Assembly: GCF_000143535.2 (NCBI RefSeq)
Contig: NC_037325.1
Span: 1-64,000 of the forward strand
Origin: Botrytis cinerea B05.10
Lineage: Eukaryota; Ascomycota; Leotiomycetes; Helotiales; Sclerotiniaceae
Direction: 5' to 3'
DNA length: 64,000 nucleotides
Shown here: piece by piece, positions 19,965 through 31,637 of the stretch
How the letters are laid out: each line of letters starts with the position of its first letter
Position numbering within the stretch: the first letter of the stretch is position 1
Notes under the pieces: model-generated
What the model was told of the DNA's origin: nothing
What the model saw: only the letters and a program-made list of their open reading frames with translations
The model's database searches: none
Translations under genes and position numbers: made by a program

Positions 19965-22672
19965 TCATATTTTGATAAATTCGAATACATCTATTATCAC
20001 CTTTACATCTTCATTAGTCAAGCGGCCTTCCTGGATTAACCAAGCGCCTTCTTCTCTTTTCGCGGCTTGAATTTCTTTCTTTTTTGTCGTGTGCACTGTA
20101 TTAGAAATGCTTTTCGCTATACCCTGCGCCGGATATGCATAGAAACCAACGGCACCTCCAGAAATTTTCGATATCATACCTAAAGTACCTTTCCCAATGC
20201 CCTTAGCCACACCTAATGCACCCTCTTTCCTTCCACCTTTGTAGGGCTGCACAACTAAATCTGCCAATCCTCCAACTATCCCATAGCTAAAAGCCTTTCC
20301 GCCCGCAGCCATCCCACTCTTCCATCCTGTCACGTTTCCGCAGTCTTTAGCTTTATCACCATAGAAGCCAGGCATTGCACGCATCCCATCTGCCATTGCA
20401 AGAGGGACATTTACAAAAAATCCTTTACCAGTAGCAACGAACATTTTTCCGGCACTCTTCCCGGAAGCGCGAGCCATTAACCCAGCCGTACCTGATTTCT
20501 TATTATGTGAATTTGTAGAATGTATTGAGGAAGAGCTGCTCATGGCACCGTTGCCGCCTGGCAAGCTATGAGAGTCAGACACCTCAGGGTCTTGTTTGCT
20601 TAGACTCTCATCTACAATTTTGCGGCTTTTGTTTTGAGCTTGTGCTTTTTTGTACTCCTCGTAAGGTTTGGTGAAAACTCCTACTTGCGCTTGGACAATG
20701 TCTGTCGCTATTCCAATATAGGCAGAAGCCATTGCAGTGACAGGATCCCATCGTCGGTGCAAAATATCTATGTGTTTCGTTTCAAGTCTGAAAATTAGTA
20801 AAGAGCCACTTTCAGTATTGATTTGGGGGCCTTACAGCTTCACGTTCTCTTGATCAAGTCTGTTGTTTTCGAGTAGTATTTGCATAGCAAATTTCGAGAG
20901 CTTGATAGTCTTTTCCTTGTGCTTGTATCGCCAAGCTGCCGGCTTATCTGGCAACAAATCACAGCGAAGATCTTCAAGAGGTAAATTGGCATGAAAAGAT
21001 CTTACAGCAGCCTTAACTCCATCTTCCTTCACCATCTTCGATGCTATTTTACCTGCCGCAATTGCAGCTTCTTTTGTTAGACAGAACTTCAAGCCTTCTA
21101 CAAGGTTCTTGGTGTTAAGAGACTTGAAAGGTACTGGAGTCGGTCCGGCGCCTGCTGCATTAATCATTTCTCCCCAAAATGGTTGACTGTGATTAATCAG
21201 TGTTGCATTCTTGAAGATTCAAGTGTGAGGACCTACTCTCCGAAGAAGGGTACAACCATTGTAGGTCGTCCATTACTCAATCCGCATGCTGTCGTTCCTG
21301 CACCACCGTGGTGTACGACAGCCGATACATGCTGGAACAGCCATTCGTGGGGACAATCGTCAAGATAAAAGATGTCCTCAAAATCGGCTCCACCCAACTT
21401 ACTCCAGCCTTTCGAGATAATTGCTCGGACACCAAGAGCATGAACAGCATCCAATAGAGTACCCGTCAAGGCTTCTGGATCGTCGATGACAATGCTACCA
21501 AAACCAATATATACAACCGGTGGTCCTCGCATTCGTAGGAATGCATCAAGCTCCGGCGGTGGGGTATATACCGGTGTATCCCGGAAGAAAAATCCGCAGA
21601 CATCTATATGGGGTGGCCAGTCTATAGGCCTTGGGACGAGTGCAGGAGACCAACAATAGGTGAAGGGAATCTTGAGGGAGACTGCCAGCGTGGGTCCCTC
21701 AGAGTATGGTACATGTTCAAGGTCAATTCTCTCTCGAAAACTGTTTATAATATCTCCTAGACTATCCAAAAAAACGTCATTAGTTTTGTTTTGGCAATAG
21801 TATTTGATGCGAGATAAACCCACCCTTGCCATGTCATCCACTCTACCAGTAAGTAAGAAAGATAATTTCCAGTTCCGACATCGACACTGGATGTCTTTAT
21901 ATTTGCTAGTGGATGCGGAAATGCTGCTGTTGGTGACCAAGGCATAGTGAAACAGAGATGCAGTGGGATGCCGAGTGCTTGAGCGCAATGAACGTGTGCA
22001 AAACTTGGAGGATTGGCAATGATAGCATCAGCTACAAATGGCTCGGCAGATATCATATCAGGCTTAAAACAAGATCTCCAGCATCCTTCTAGCATCTCAG
22101 AAATCGTAGCTCTCTTTCGCTGGATTTCTCCACTTCTCAAAGTCTGCATGCTCGGAATCAAGCCTGGGTTTTTCACCATGAATGCCATCAACTCAGCTGG
22201 ATTACCACCAATCGGATAGAATTCGAGATTCGCTTGTCGGACAAAGTCCTCGAATTGATCGTATGTTGCGATACGCACACGATGACCGTGCTTTTGGAGC
22301 TCATTGCCCAGAGCAATAAATGGCTGGACGTCACCCCTACTCCCCACTACTTGAATGACAATATTGAGCTTGACAGCCCATGGTCGATTCTCCCTGATTT
22401 CAGGTAATTTGGTGTCAAAATCAGTGTATGATGGAATATCTAGATATTTTGAAAGTCTCCTTGCAACATTTGATGTGAGATCGAGGTCGATACGCCCGTC
22501 GTCTACGGTATATTAGTATCCGACATACGCACGAAGGAATATCACATGGAGACCTGCCTCGAGCTTTTGTTGTTTGGGAGAAAAGTAAGGTATCGGACAG
22601 CGTTGCTTCTCCGTATGATGGTGGCGAATCTGCCTGGTTGTGTTCTTGCTCATATAACTTCGAGTCTGCCAT
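19965..22672 (-). CDS. Sterol 3-beta-glucosyltransferase-like UDP-glycosyltransferase, five exons
   Basis: Five exons: 22672-22558, 22502-21824, 21761-21237, 21186-20836 and 20787-19965. Their 2493 nt give 830 codons plus stop, with every junction keeping frame. Exon 2 holds the GT28-type N-terminal domain ([14 protein letters not shown], about residue 91) after the [18 protein letters not shown] lead-in typical of fungal sterol glucosyltransferases. Exon 3 holds the sugar-nucleotide-binding motif ([10 protein letters not shown], about residue 415), continuing across the third intron as PFFGDQPFWG. The long C-terminal region has Gly/Ala-rich segments usual in fungal members. The enzyme would move glucose from UDP-glucose to a sterol or other lipophilic acceptor. 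No PH or GRAM domain precedes the catalytic part, so it is the short form of the family. Intact and not RIPped. Confidence 0.88.
20788..20835 (-). other. Intron 4 of the glycosyltransferase
   Basis: GTAAGG donor, CTAAT branch site, TTTTCAG acceptor, 48 bp. Joins ENVKL to LETKHIDI upstream of the [15 protein letters not shown] segment. Confidence 0.88.
21187..21236 (-). other. Intron 3 of the glycosyltransferase
   Basis: GTAGGT donor, CTGATTAAT branch-like site, CACAG acceptor, 50 bp. Restores the motif VPFFGDQPFWGEM. Confidence 0.88.
21762..21823 (-). other. Intron 2 of the glycosyltransferase
   Basis: GTGGGT donor, ACTAATGA branch site, GGATAG acceptor, 62 bp. Joins WMTWQG to LGDIINSF in frame. 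Confidence 0.85.
22503..22557 (-). other. Intron 1 of the glycosyltransferase, probable GC-AG type
   Basis: The acceptor is clear: a TACTAAT branch site, then CGTAG at 22503. The only donor keeping frame (phase 1, giving ..[13 protein letters not shown]..) is GAG|GCAGGT at 22557, a GC donor. The nearby GTCTCC donor would break frame. Confidence 0.6.
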
Positions 22673-23120
22673 ATGTAAGTTTCTTGAAATACGATGTAGG
22701 AATATAGAGAAAAAAGAAGATTGAAAGCTGTTTATTATAATTTGATAGAGTTTTAAGGTTGGTTAAGATGAGTTCTTCTCCAATTCGAAGACCCAAGTTT
22801 CATCTTAGTATTGAAAAATTGTGAGGTCAGTTTGATGTTCGGCATTGATGTTTAGGATCAACAGAAACTGATTAAGGTGAGTGTCGTGAAAAGCTAGGCT
22901 TCTCTGTAATAGTTTTGATTAGGAAGGCTATTTGCGGGTCTAAGGAGGTACGACAATCGAGTTTTGGTATGTTACTACTATACGTTCTTTTTTCCGGAAG
23001 GAGATAAGCTGTACGAGCGGGATAGATAGGATCACTTGGCATCTGCACTTGTGTACAAGCGAATACGCGTGTTTGGATATCGCCCATACCCTTCGAGCCC
23101 CACTCGTGGCACGTCCCATA
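22673..23120. other. Upstream region of the glycosyltransferase
   Basis: Holds the minus-strand promoter region. Small open frames such as 23087-22872 have no recognisable content. Confidence 0.4.
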
Positions 23121-23490
23121 GTGGGAGCGACTGAGATGGCGACACGCTAATTGAGACTTAAACCTAATAAGGAATCATTGAAATCTAAATGCCGATACAG
23201 GCACACATTACCGAGCCTAGTCAAATCATACAATTTACACTTAATATAACATATAGTAAATTAAATACAATAATTACTTTTTCCTTATATTGTGTTAATA
23301 ATTGATTTTGAAGTAATAAACTTCAAAATTTCTAAAAACATAATAGTTTAATTATAGAAAGTTTATAGAATTTGATCATATTATAAAAAGAAGAAAAAAG
23401 GTTGAAGTCGATTTTTCTTACAAGGAATGATTGAGTAGTACTTAATTTGGCTTGGTTTTTTTAGCGTGTCGCTATTTTAATCGCTCCCCC
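23121..23490. mobile_element. 370-bp MITE with GKGGGAGCGA termini
   Basis: The left end GTGGGAGCGACTGAGATGG and the inverted right end GGGGGAGCGATTAAAATAG are followed on both sides by GCGACACGCTAA, so about 30 bp of TIR. TA lies on each side (23119-23120 and 23491-23492). The interior is AT-rich and non-coding. A Tc1/mariner-type target, but the TIR is unrelated to the ACGTAG family. Confidence 0.85.
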
Positions 23491-23492
23491 TA

Positions 23493-25199
23493 CAATTAGG
23501 TGAAATACAAGGTGATTGGTGGCCCAGATGTACGTGAAGTAGTGCAAACTTTCTGAGCGCACAATGTCGCCCGACTTGAGCAAGCGCGGGGGGTCCGCGT
23601 ATCGAGTTGTGGAGCATTGATCAAGGAGTAGTAGGGGCTATAAGCCAAGTTTAAGCTTAGAGCATTAACATGGACCTGGGATGTACACCGGCTGAAATGG
23701 TAAGCCTTGTAAAATACATTGAGCTATTCCCCTCAAATTTCGATTTCAACTTTCTTATAGTTTTATTTTTAGCTTTCAAGGCCTGGAAATTTCAGTACGA
23801 AGTAGGCTTTCAAGTAAGCTAAAAGTAGGGTTTAGTAGACTGGTATACTGAGATACACATTTACGATACCTCAGCCTGTTTGAATTGACCATATACATTT
23901 TCAAACGGTATGGTTTCTAATTGTTTATAGCCTTTGTTCATGAGGAAAAGCATGGCCGCATTCTAGTGTGTTTTATAATACTTACGCCTCTAACCTTCGT
24001 ATAGGAGAGCTAGTTCTATTAATGAAATACATGTGTAGAGGTTCAATTCATGGTCAATAAGGTGATGGAACGAGACAAAATCGACCAATGCTTTCATCCT
24101 TCAGCTCTCCAGTATGGCCCTGACAAGGTAACTTGATCAAGTATACTGTCTTTACCCCTTACATCTAGCATATCGTTCTATATAATTTCAATTGCAAATT
24201 AATTGGTTAGTTATAAGTTATTAGTATTGTACATAAAGAACAAGTGGTACATTTGATGCTCTTCCTGATACATGTTGCATTCTCCCTCTGGGACACGGAC
24301 AATCATGTTTGAACACGTGATAAGCACATCACGTTATATCCCATCTCACTTCATGATACACCACATTCGCGACCTGCGTGTGTAGAGTCGGATGATGGCT
24401 TGTTATGTATATATATATACCTTACGTAGTCTGTCTAACACATTCAAAATCTTCAGAGCATTTTTATTCATTTCGAATGAAACACTACTACTATGTCCCT
24501 GTAATAATAAAATTAATATTCAGAACGAAGAGAAATTTAATATAAATCGATATAAAAATATCTATTTCGTATAACTATTTTAATATTAAAGATTCTTTTA
24601 TGACTAATAAAGTAATAAATATAATAAATATAATAAATTTATAGAAGCAAATGAAATAGAAATGTAATATATAATCATATATCTTTATAGCAGGTCATTT
24701 TCATATTTATAGATTTATAAAACTCCTTCTAATTAATCATAAATGATATATTGATGCTAGGGAAGAATTGTTTCGATCGATAAGAAGGTTAAATCGTTGT
24801 TCCGACTAATAAGAAGACTATATTGTTATAAAATAATTTCAATTCAATATATAATCTTTTGAAGATATATAAACTGATTATGAAAGAAATATTCTATTAA
24901 AGTTAGTTATATAATTTACAAATGTATTATTTTTATTATTCTCTAAACTCTAATTGTAAAGTTGTAGATTTATAAATATCTTATTATAAATCTAATCAGT
25001 TATAAAATCAAAATCTCAATACTCTTAATTAATAAACTATTAGGTTATATAAGCGAGGATTAGAAAGAAAATTAGGAAGAAAATTAGGATAAGAATTAGA
25101 AGATTTATAAGATTTAATTTCACTTTTAATATCTTTATATAAACTAGAAAGGAGAGATTAATAAAGTTTATAAACTATTATTATTATTATTTTTATTAT
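23493..25199. other. Gene-poor spacer
   Basis: 23493-24390 has fairly balanced base composition but many stops in all frames and no recognisable protein. 24390-25199 is AT-rich. Nothing further supported. Confidence 0.45.
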
Positions 25200-25201
25200 T
25201 A

Positions 25202-25638
25202 ATATAGTTTATTAGTATGTGACTTATATTAGTATATGACTCACTTCGAAAATCACCTAAATTAAGCTTTCTAAAATATTCATATTTTAATAACTAATTA
25301 ATATTTCTTGAAAACAAAAGCATAATTAATAATATTAAGAATTCAAATATTCAAAAATGTAGTTTTTACTCTTATATTTTTATTATATCAAAAAAAGAAG
25401 AGAAATTGTTACAATTTTCATTACAAAAAAATCATTTTTATAATAACTATTATATAAAATTAGATTTCTAATAATTGATTAGAAATTCTTATTATCTATA
25501 TAAATAATTATAATATTTTTTAAAAAAAACTAAATTATATTAATAAATAAAGAAAGTATATAGTTATATATAAGCGAATTTTATATGTGAATTAAATTAT
25601 CCGCTTATTAATATAATCCGCTCGCTAATAAACTATAT
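25202..25638 (-). mobile_element. MITE C1 of the Fot1-like family
   Basis: 437 bp bounded by ATATAGTTTATTAG and its inverted partner CTAATAAACTATAT, with TA on both sides. Its interior is the reverse complement of MITE B (for example the AAAGAAAGT and CGAATTTTATATGTG segments), with RIP-type changes in the TIR (ACGTAG to ATATAG). Confidence 0.85.
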
Positions 25639-25640
25639 TA

Positions 25641-26006
25641 TAAAATTCGTTTATACATAATCATACACTTTCTTCATTTAATAATATAATTTTACAAAAT
25701 CTAAAAGTATGAAATTTAATTATATAATTATCATAAAAATTTAATTGTTTATTAGAAATTCGAATTGTTAAAGTAGTTATTAAAGGAATAACCTTTTTGT
25801 AACGAAAATCGTAACGATTTCCACTCTTTTTTAATAATATAATAAAAACATTTGCTTAAAAACTGAATTTCTAAAAGACTAAATTTTTATTATTATTTAA
25901 GATTCTTTTCTTTTTCGAAAATAATGATTAGTTATTAAAATAAGAATATTGAAAAAAGCCTAATTTTAGTGTATTTTCAAATGACTCACATGATGATAAA
26001 CTACGT
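25641..26006 (+). mobile_element. MITE C2, truncated Fot1-family copy next to C1
   Basis: From AAAATTCGTTTATACATAATC to the right TIR AAACTACGT followed by TA, this matches the interior and right end of MITE B in direct orientation. The first ~60 bp, including the left TIR, are missing and C1 sits in their place. It is a head-to-head pair with C1 sharing a junction TA. Confidence 0.8.
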
Positions 26007-26193
26007 TATAGAAAAATATCAATCTTATTCTCCTTTTCCTTCTTTATTTCTTTCATTTTAAAGACTCATCTTTTTCAATTCCTAGAAAGAAATAACGAGA
26101 TCCGCCAGCATCTGAAAAGAGTTTTAGAATAGCGGCTTCTTCGGTACATGCGGCCGCCGTATTCTAAACACTGTACCAAGGACTTTACTATGA

Positions 26194-26306
26194 TATATGG
26201 AGTAAGTTATGTTACACCGCCTTTGTTTTGCCACCAATAGAATAATTCTGCCTTCACAAACTGATCCTAGCTAGCGAAGGCGGTGCGACATAACTTACTC
26301 CATATA
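26194..26306. mobile_element. 113-bp miniature inverted-repeat element
   Basis: Two ~30-bp arms, TATATGGAGTAAGTTATG followed by TTACACCGCCTT (left) and CGCACCGCCTT (inverted right), differ at only two adjacent bases. They enclose about 50 bp. The arms begin and end in TATA, so a TA target duplication is likely. No coding capacity. Confidence 0.8.
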
Positions 26307-26723
26307 CTACCTAGGTATTTCCAGTAATAGTCGGCCGCTTGAAGATCCGTATTACAAATACGAAGAATATCATGAACGCGCTAACTTTCATCAAGCAAAA
26401 AACACTCTGGGATACCTATCCACTTATCTATATTCATTCCACATATGTTGAATAAAATACTCCATTCCCATGATGAAACTGAAAATCATCAACTGCCGAC
26501 ATTAGCATACGTAATCTCAAGCACACTGCCCCTTTTATGTACAATTGTAAACGAAGGGAAACAACTCGGATAGTTAAGAAAACTCGCATTCTATACGGAT
26601 CCGAAACTCTATACGAGTCCGAAACTGCAACATTTTCGCGTATGCAGAAAGGGTACACAGCCTTCGAAGAAAATCTGTATACGGACTTGACACCATCCGC
26701 AACATCCATATCATAATGGATCA
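26307..26723. other. Spacer with an unrecognised open frame
   Basis: An open stretch on the minus strand (26724-26434, 96 codons) ends against the LTR fragment that follows. It contains imperfectly repeated phrases (around SDSYRVSDPYRM) and matches no family I know. I do not call it a gene. Confidence 0.3.
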
Positions 26724-26830
26724 TGTTGGTATCACCATGGGGATAGTGAAGTCAATATAATACTATAGTTCACACTATTGTAATATTGCTTAAGATTCTA
26801 AAAGCTAAGACTACAAAACCTATCCCGACA
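26724..26830 (-). mobile_element. Truncated, RIPped copia LTR fragment
   Basis: Begins TGTTGGTATCACCATGG and aligns with the copia LTR at 60049. Over the first 96 bp all eight differences are G in the 60-kb copy and A here. It lacks a 56-bp segment present at 60145-60200 and ends at CTATCCCGACA. No second end or TSD was found. Confidence 0.85.
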
Positions 26831-27172
26831 GATCAACTTGCTATATGGCGTTCTTACAAGAAGAGGCACCAATTTTATTAATGACGATGATCTGTCTACG
26901 TATGTGTAGCTCTCCCTTTATTTGGATGGAAGTGGGACCGACTCATTTCAAGGAAATGGAGAGTAATATTGTTAAGATACATGGCCCAATAATGTGGTTC
27001 TCAAATTTCTGTTCTAATTAATAGTTCATTATGCAAAGTGGCGACCGAAAAACTTAGTATCGTTCCATTTGAGCGGTGTAGTGACTTCTGTTGCTATGTA
27101 TACTTCTTCAGTTCCATCTTTTCTATCGCTTTCCTGCCCACACTATTCACTTATCACCACGCATCATTCAAG
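26831..27172. other. Upstream region of the BBE-type oxidase
   Basis: Carries the promoter. An in-frame upstream ATG at 27038 would add 45 residues in front of the signal peptide, so I treat 27038-27172 as probable leader. Confidence 0.4.
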
Positions 27173-29106
27173 ATGTTATCCTCTCACCTATCCCATATCA
27201 CTGCCCTCGCTCTCTCACTCCCAACTCTCATACTTGCCACTTGCAATTCTACCCAAACATGCAAAATCACACCTGCAGACGCCTCATGGCCTTCCTCTGC
27301 CGACTGGACAGCATTCAACACATCCATCTCCGGAACCCTCATCAAAACTCTTCCGCCGGCCTCTTCTTGCTACACTGGAAACCCATTTAACTCAACTCAA
27401 AATTGTTCTTCTGTCCAGACCAACTGGAATCTCGCCACATGGCAAGCCGAAACACCAGAAGGGATTGATTATCCCATCTATGCGAATAATTCCTGCCTCC
27501 CTACCGATGCAACTGGGTATCAAGATGGTAAGGGCTGTGATATAGGTGGCTCTCCAATTTATGTTGTAAACGCTACTACCGAGGATCATGTTTCTACAGC
27601 GATGAAATGGGCTACGGAAAGAAATATTCGAGTTGTGATCAAAGGTACTGGTCACGATCTAAATGGAAGGTTTGATCCCCCATTTCCTGATTTGTCCAAT
27701 CCTACATAAGAGAAAGTGAACATCAAGCAAAAAATAAAGAAATAGCTAACCAAAAAATAAACTCTAGATCAAGCGGCGCCTACTCCCTCTCAATCTGGAC
27801 CCATAATTTCCTTAAGCGAGAATTCAATCCTTCTTGGCCCATCCCAGGCTCCAATTCTACAGCCGACGTCCTCATTGCTGGAAGCGGAAACAATCTAAAA
27901 CTTGTTTACACCGCCGCTGATGAGGCTGGAAAAACAATCGTAGGAGGTGATGCCAAAACTGTCGGTCTAGGCGGGTATCTCCAAGGAGGTGGCCACGGTC
28001 CCCTCTCAAGCCAATACGGACTCGGCGCCGATCAAATTTACCAAGCAACTGTTATTATACCCTCAGGCGAAATTTTGACCGTGAACGCAGAGCAAAATCC
28101 TGACCTTCTCTGGGCCATTCGAGGAGGCGGCCCTGGTACATATGGTGTCGTGACTGAATACGTTTTGCAAGCACATCCTGCTGTCTCTTTTGTTTCAGTT
28201 GTAAAACTCGAGGTAACTCCTCTCGGCTCCGAAAACGATACCACCACTGCATCAGCAGCTTGGAATGCTCTCGCAATCTTATTTCAAAATTTCCCAGATC
28301 TAATGGACAACGGTCTCGCGGGCCAGCTGACTGCTGCTACTGGCTACTTGGCGCAAGCTTTCTCCGGTTCAGAATCTACACCCCCTGGTGTATACTTCTC
28401 ACAAGTATTCTACGGATACAATACTAGCACCTCCGAAATGGCCACACTCATCTCCCCTCTAATTGAAAAAATGGGAGATATATCTAATGGATCACTTTCT
28501 ATTAATTACACAGTCACAGCTGTTTACGATAGTTATCTTGACTTCTTCTATGGTAACAACCCTGGCGAAGAAGCAGCTGGACAAGTTTCTTTCCTTTCTA
28601 CTCATTTACTGGGGCGTGCGCAACTCTCTGATCTTCCAATGGAAACACTATCTGGATACTTGCAACGCGCGCTAGCAACTGAGAGCGGGGGAGGAACCGA
28701 AATGATAGTTGGCTTGCAAGGAGGACCTGGTCCGGCTCGCGTTCCGGAAAATATGCGTGGTTCGCTGAATCCAGTTTGGAGAGAGACATATTTGCACGTC
28801 ATTACGCTTGGTGCAACAGTTGATACTACTTTGACAGCCAAGAAATCACTTGCCCAGGCAGCAGAATGGATGCAGCAGAATAAAGAAGAATTATGGAGAG
28901 AATGGGCACCAGACATGGGTGCATATATTAATGAGGGAAATCCTTATAATACTGAGTGGAAACACGATTTCTTTGGGATAAGCTACGATCGATTGGCTGA
29001 AATTAAGAAGAAATACGATCCTACCGGGAGTTTGTACATATTGGCGGGTGTAGGAAGTGATGAGTGGGATTATGATCTTGATACAGGGAAATTGTGTCGC
29101 GTTTGA
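27173..29106 (+). CDS. Secreted FAD-linked oxidase, berberine-bridge-enzyme type
   Basis: Two exons (27173-27669 and 27768-29106; 98-bp GT-AG intron) encode 611 aa. Residues 1-22 form a signal peptide ending near ILATC, which is why I prefer the ATG at 27173. The FAD-binding_4 (VAO/PCMH) domain has KGTGHDLNGR at about 157-166, where the His is the usual covalent flavin site, and SSGAYSLSIW right after the intron. LGGYLQGGGHGPLSSQYGLGAD and LLWAIRGGGPGTYGVVTEYV are classic for the family. The C-terminal BBE domain (YINEGNPYNTEWKHDFFG to YDPTGSLYILAGVGSDEW) is complete. Such enzymes oxidise sugars, alkaloid precursors or secondary metabolites; the substrate cannot be told. N-glycosylation sequons fit secretion. 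Intact, no RIP signature. Confidence 0.92.
27670..27767 (+). other. Intron of the BBE-type oxidase
   Basis: GTTTGA donor, GCTAAC branch site and CTCTAG acceptor, 98 bp. Restores NGR-SSGAYS in phase 2. Confidence 0.88.
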
Positions 29107-29823
29107 GAGAAGGTCGTAGTGTTGAAGGGAAGAATAATGTTTTTCTATGGTTGACATTTTGAAGGGAAGAAGATTTCTTTTTTATTGTTGATATTTTGAA
29201 CATGGTCTTTCAGGCCTAGGTTGAGTGTATTATCGTTGGTGCTGTTATTAATAAAAGGGCGGTTTAAATTGGTTAAATAAATTTCAATGAGCATTCCACG
29301 TTTTTAAACAGGTTTGAATAATATTTGGTTTTTTGTTAATGACCTATTTAAAATACTGAACATACTTCGTAAGGTGTCTATGCATAAGATATATAGCAAA
29401 AAGGTGTCGGCAACCATCACTCAATCTACATATGAAAATACATACACAACGCCTCCCTCTCTAAACTGAGATAAAATGCCATACAGTATTAGATTTTTCA
29501 GTATTGATTATTAGTATTTCATATCTCTCAGTATAATCAAGGTACAATACCAGGGCACAGATAATAATCGCCCGAGATTTTCCCGGATTTCAGTCTCAAC
29601 TACAAACTATTCAATCCTTATTATTAAATCAATTATTCAATATTATATTTTAAGTCTTTAATAATCTCTTTATTTATATATATATATTAATATAATAGAA
29701 TTCTATAAAAATAGTTCAATTAGATCTTTTAGTATTTAATATATTAGCTCTTTATTGTGATATAAACTTCAATTCTATTTTCTATATTATTTTTTAAATT
29801 TATAAATAATTTATTATTTAATA
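29107..29823. other. 3' flank of the oxidase and AT-rich spacer
   Basis: No gene recognised. Base composition falls steeply after about 29580. Confidence 0.4.
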
Positions 29824-29825
29824 TA

Positions 29826-31635
29826 ACATAGTTTATTAATGCGTGCATCATATCAGTGCGTGTATCACTTTTACCTCAATTTATATTCTTCAATCTCAAT
29901 ACGCAATTTATTAATTATTTATTATATAATCGAATAATAAAGAAGGGAGAATACTTTTAACTATCGAAGTTATTAAAAAAGATAAAAAGCTTTCGATTTG
30001 AAAGGTTATTAAACTATATAATATTATATTTACAATATTTATTTAAAAAATGAATAAAACAACTTTTGCAATTGAATTTTGATTATAGAATTTGAAACTT
30101 ACTAAAATAAAAAAGCAAATGATTATTTTATATATTTTTAATATAAATTCAAAAAGTTTTCCTTTTAAATTTAAAAAGATAAAAGATATAGCGAATCATA
30201 TTCTCGAATCAAAAAAAAGAAAAACTATTGGAAAGCTTTAGATATATCGATTTATAAAACGATATAAAGAATTAAAGATGTGTTTTAATTGTATTTATAA
30301 CTTTCAAAAAGCTTTTTATAAGAATTCTAAATTCTTTGAAAAGTAATTTCGATTAATTGTAAATATATAAATAAAATATAATATTTTGAATAAAGATTTC
30401 TATAATTTTAATAAAATAGATTTTATAATAGGAATTATATATATAACAATAATTATTATTAATATAATTAAACAATCAAAAATAAACTATAATAATAATA
30501 TATAAGAATAAAGAAAATAAAACTATTACCTTATTTCTAATAATTCAAAAACAGATTCATTTTTTCAATTAGTATATTAAAATTAATTTTCTTATAAATT
30601 GAATTATTAAATTTATATTTAATAAATAAATAAATAATAAAACAAATTTAAAATGATTGAAATATTTTAATAAATATATTAAAAATCAAAGAAAAAGCAA
30701 ATATCGAATATTAATATTAAATAAATATAAAAATTATAAATCAATAGTTTTTTAAATATATTATAAAAAGAATAATATTATATATTTATATTTATTATTG
30801 TATTCAAATTATTTAATTCCATTATTTAATATTAATTATTTTAATAATCTAAAATATTTATATAATAATTAAATTATTAGATTCATTAAAATATATATCA
30901 ATTATATTTCAAAAATTGAATTCTTTATAGTTTTTAAAATTGTATATAAAAAATCAATTATTTTTTAAAATATAAAATTAGAATTTTGAGGAATAGATTT
31001 AATTTTATTTAATTTTAAAACTTTATTTTTGAAATTAAATATTCGAATTTATATATTTATTCTTTTCTTTTTCAATTTAGATTAATAAATCTCTTAAATC
31101 TTTTATAATTCAATTAAAGCTTTTTCTCAATTAATATTAATTAAATCTTGAATAATTTATTATTAATTAAATTTATTTATATTTATATAATTTTAATTAA
31201 AGATATAAAACAATTAGTTTATAAAAATATACTTTTGAATATAAAGATTTATATATTTCGAATAACAAATAAAATATTAAATAAATATTAATATACAGAA
31301 AAAATCTAATTATATCAAAAAGAAGTATTTATTAAATAAAAAACTTTAAATATATTATTTTAATAAAAGATTGATATTCAAATTTAATATAATGAATATT
31401 AAAAAGAAAATAAATTCAATAAAGAAGTATTTTCTATTTAATATTATAATAAATATGGAAAGATAGATTATAATATAAGAACCTATTAAAATAATATAAT
31501 AGATTTCAGATTATTAGATTCTAAATAGTTTTAATTAATTGATTTAATTGTTATTGAATAATATAGATTTGAAAGTATAAATTGAGGTAAAAGTGGTATA
31601 TACACTAATATGATGCACGCACTAATAAACTACGT
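29826..31635 (+). mobile_element. Fot1/pogo-like DNA transposon D, RIP-degraded
   Basis: 1810 bp with TIRs ACATAGTTTATTAATGCG (left) and, inverted, ACGTAGTTTATTAGTGCG (right), flanked by TA (29824-29825 and 31636-31637). The interior on the plus strand matches elements A and E; around 30270-30410 the remnant of the transposase RF.K...ELK to YNFDE region is readable through stops. The outer TIR and a second conserved block ending in TTTTACCTCAATTTATA are preserved. Confidence 0.87.
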
Positions 31636-31637
31636 TA

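Noticed and set aside
26434..26724. 96-codon minus-strand frame next to the LTR fragment
   Set aside because: Contains imperfect internal repeats, overlaps the LTR edge, and matches no family I know.
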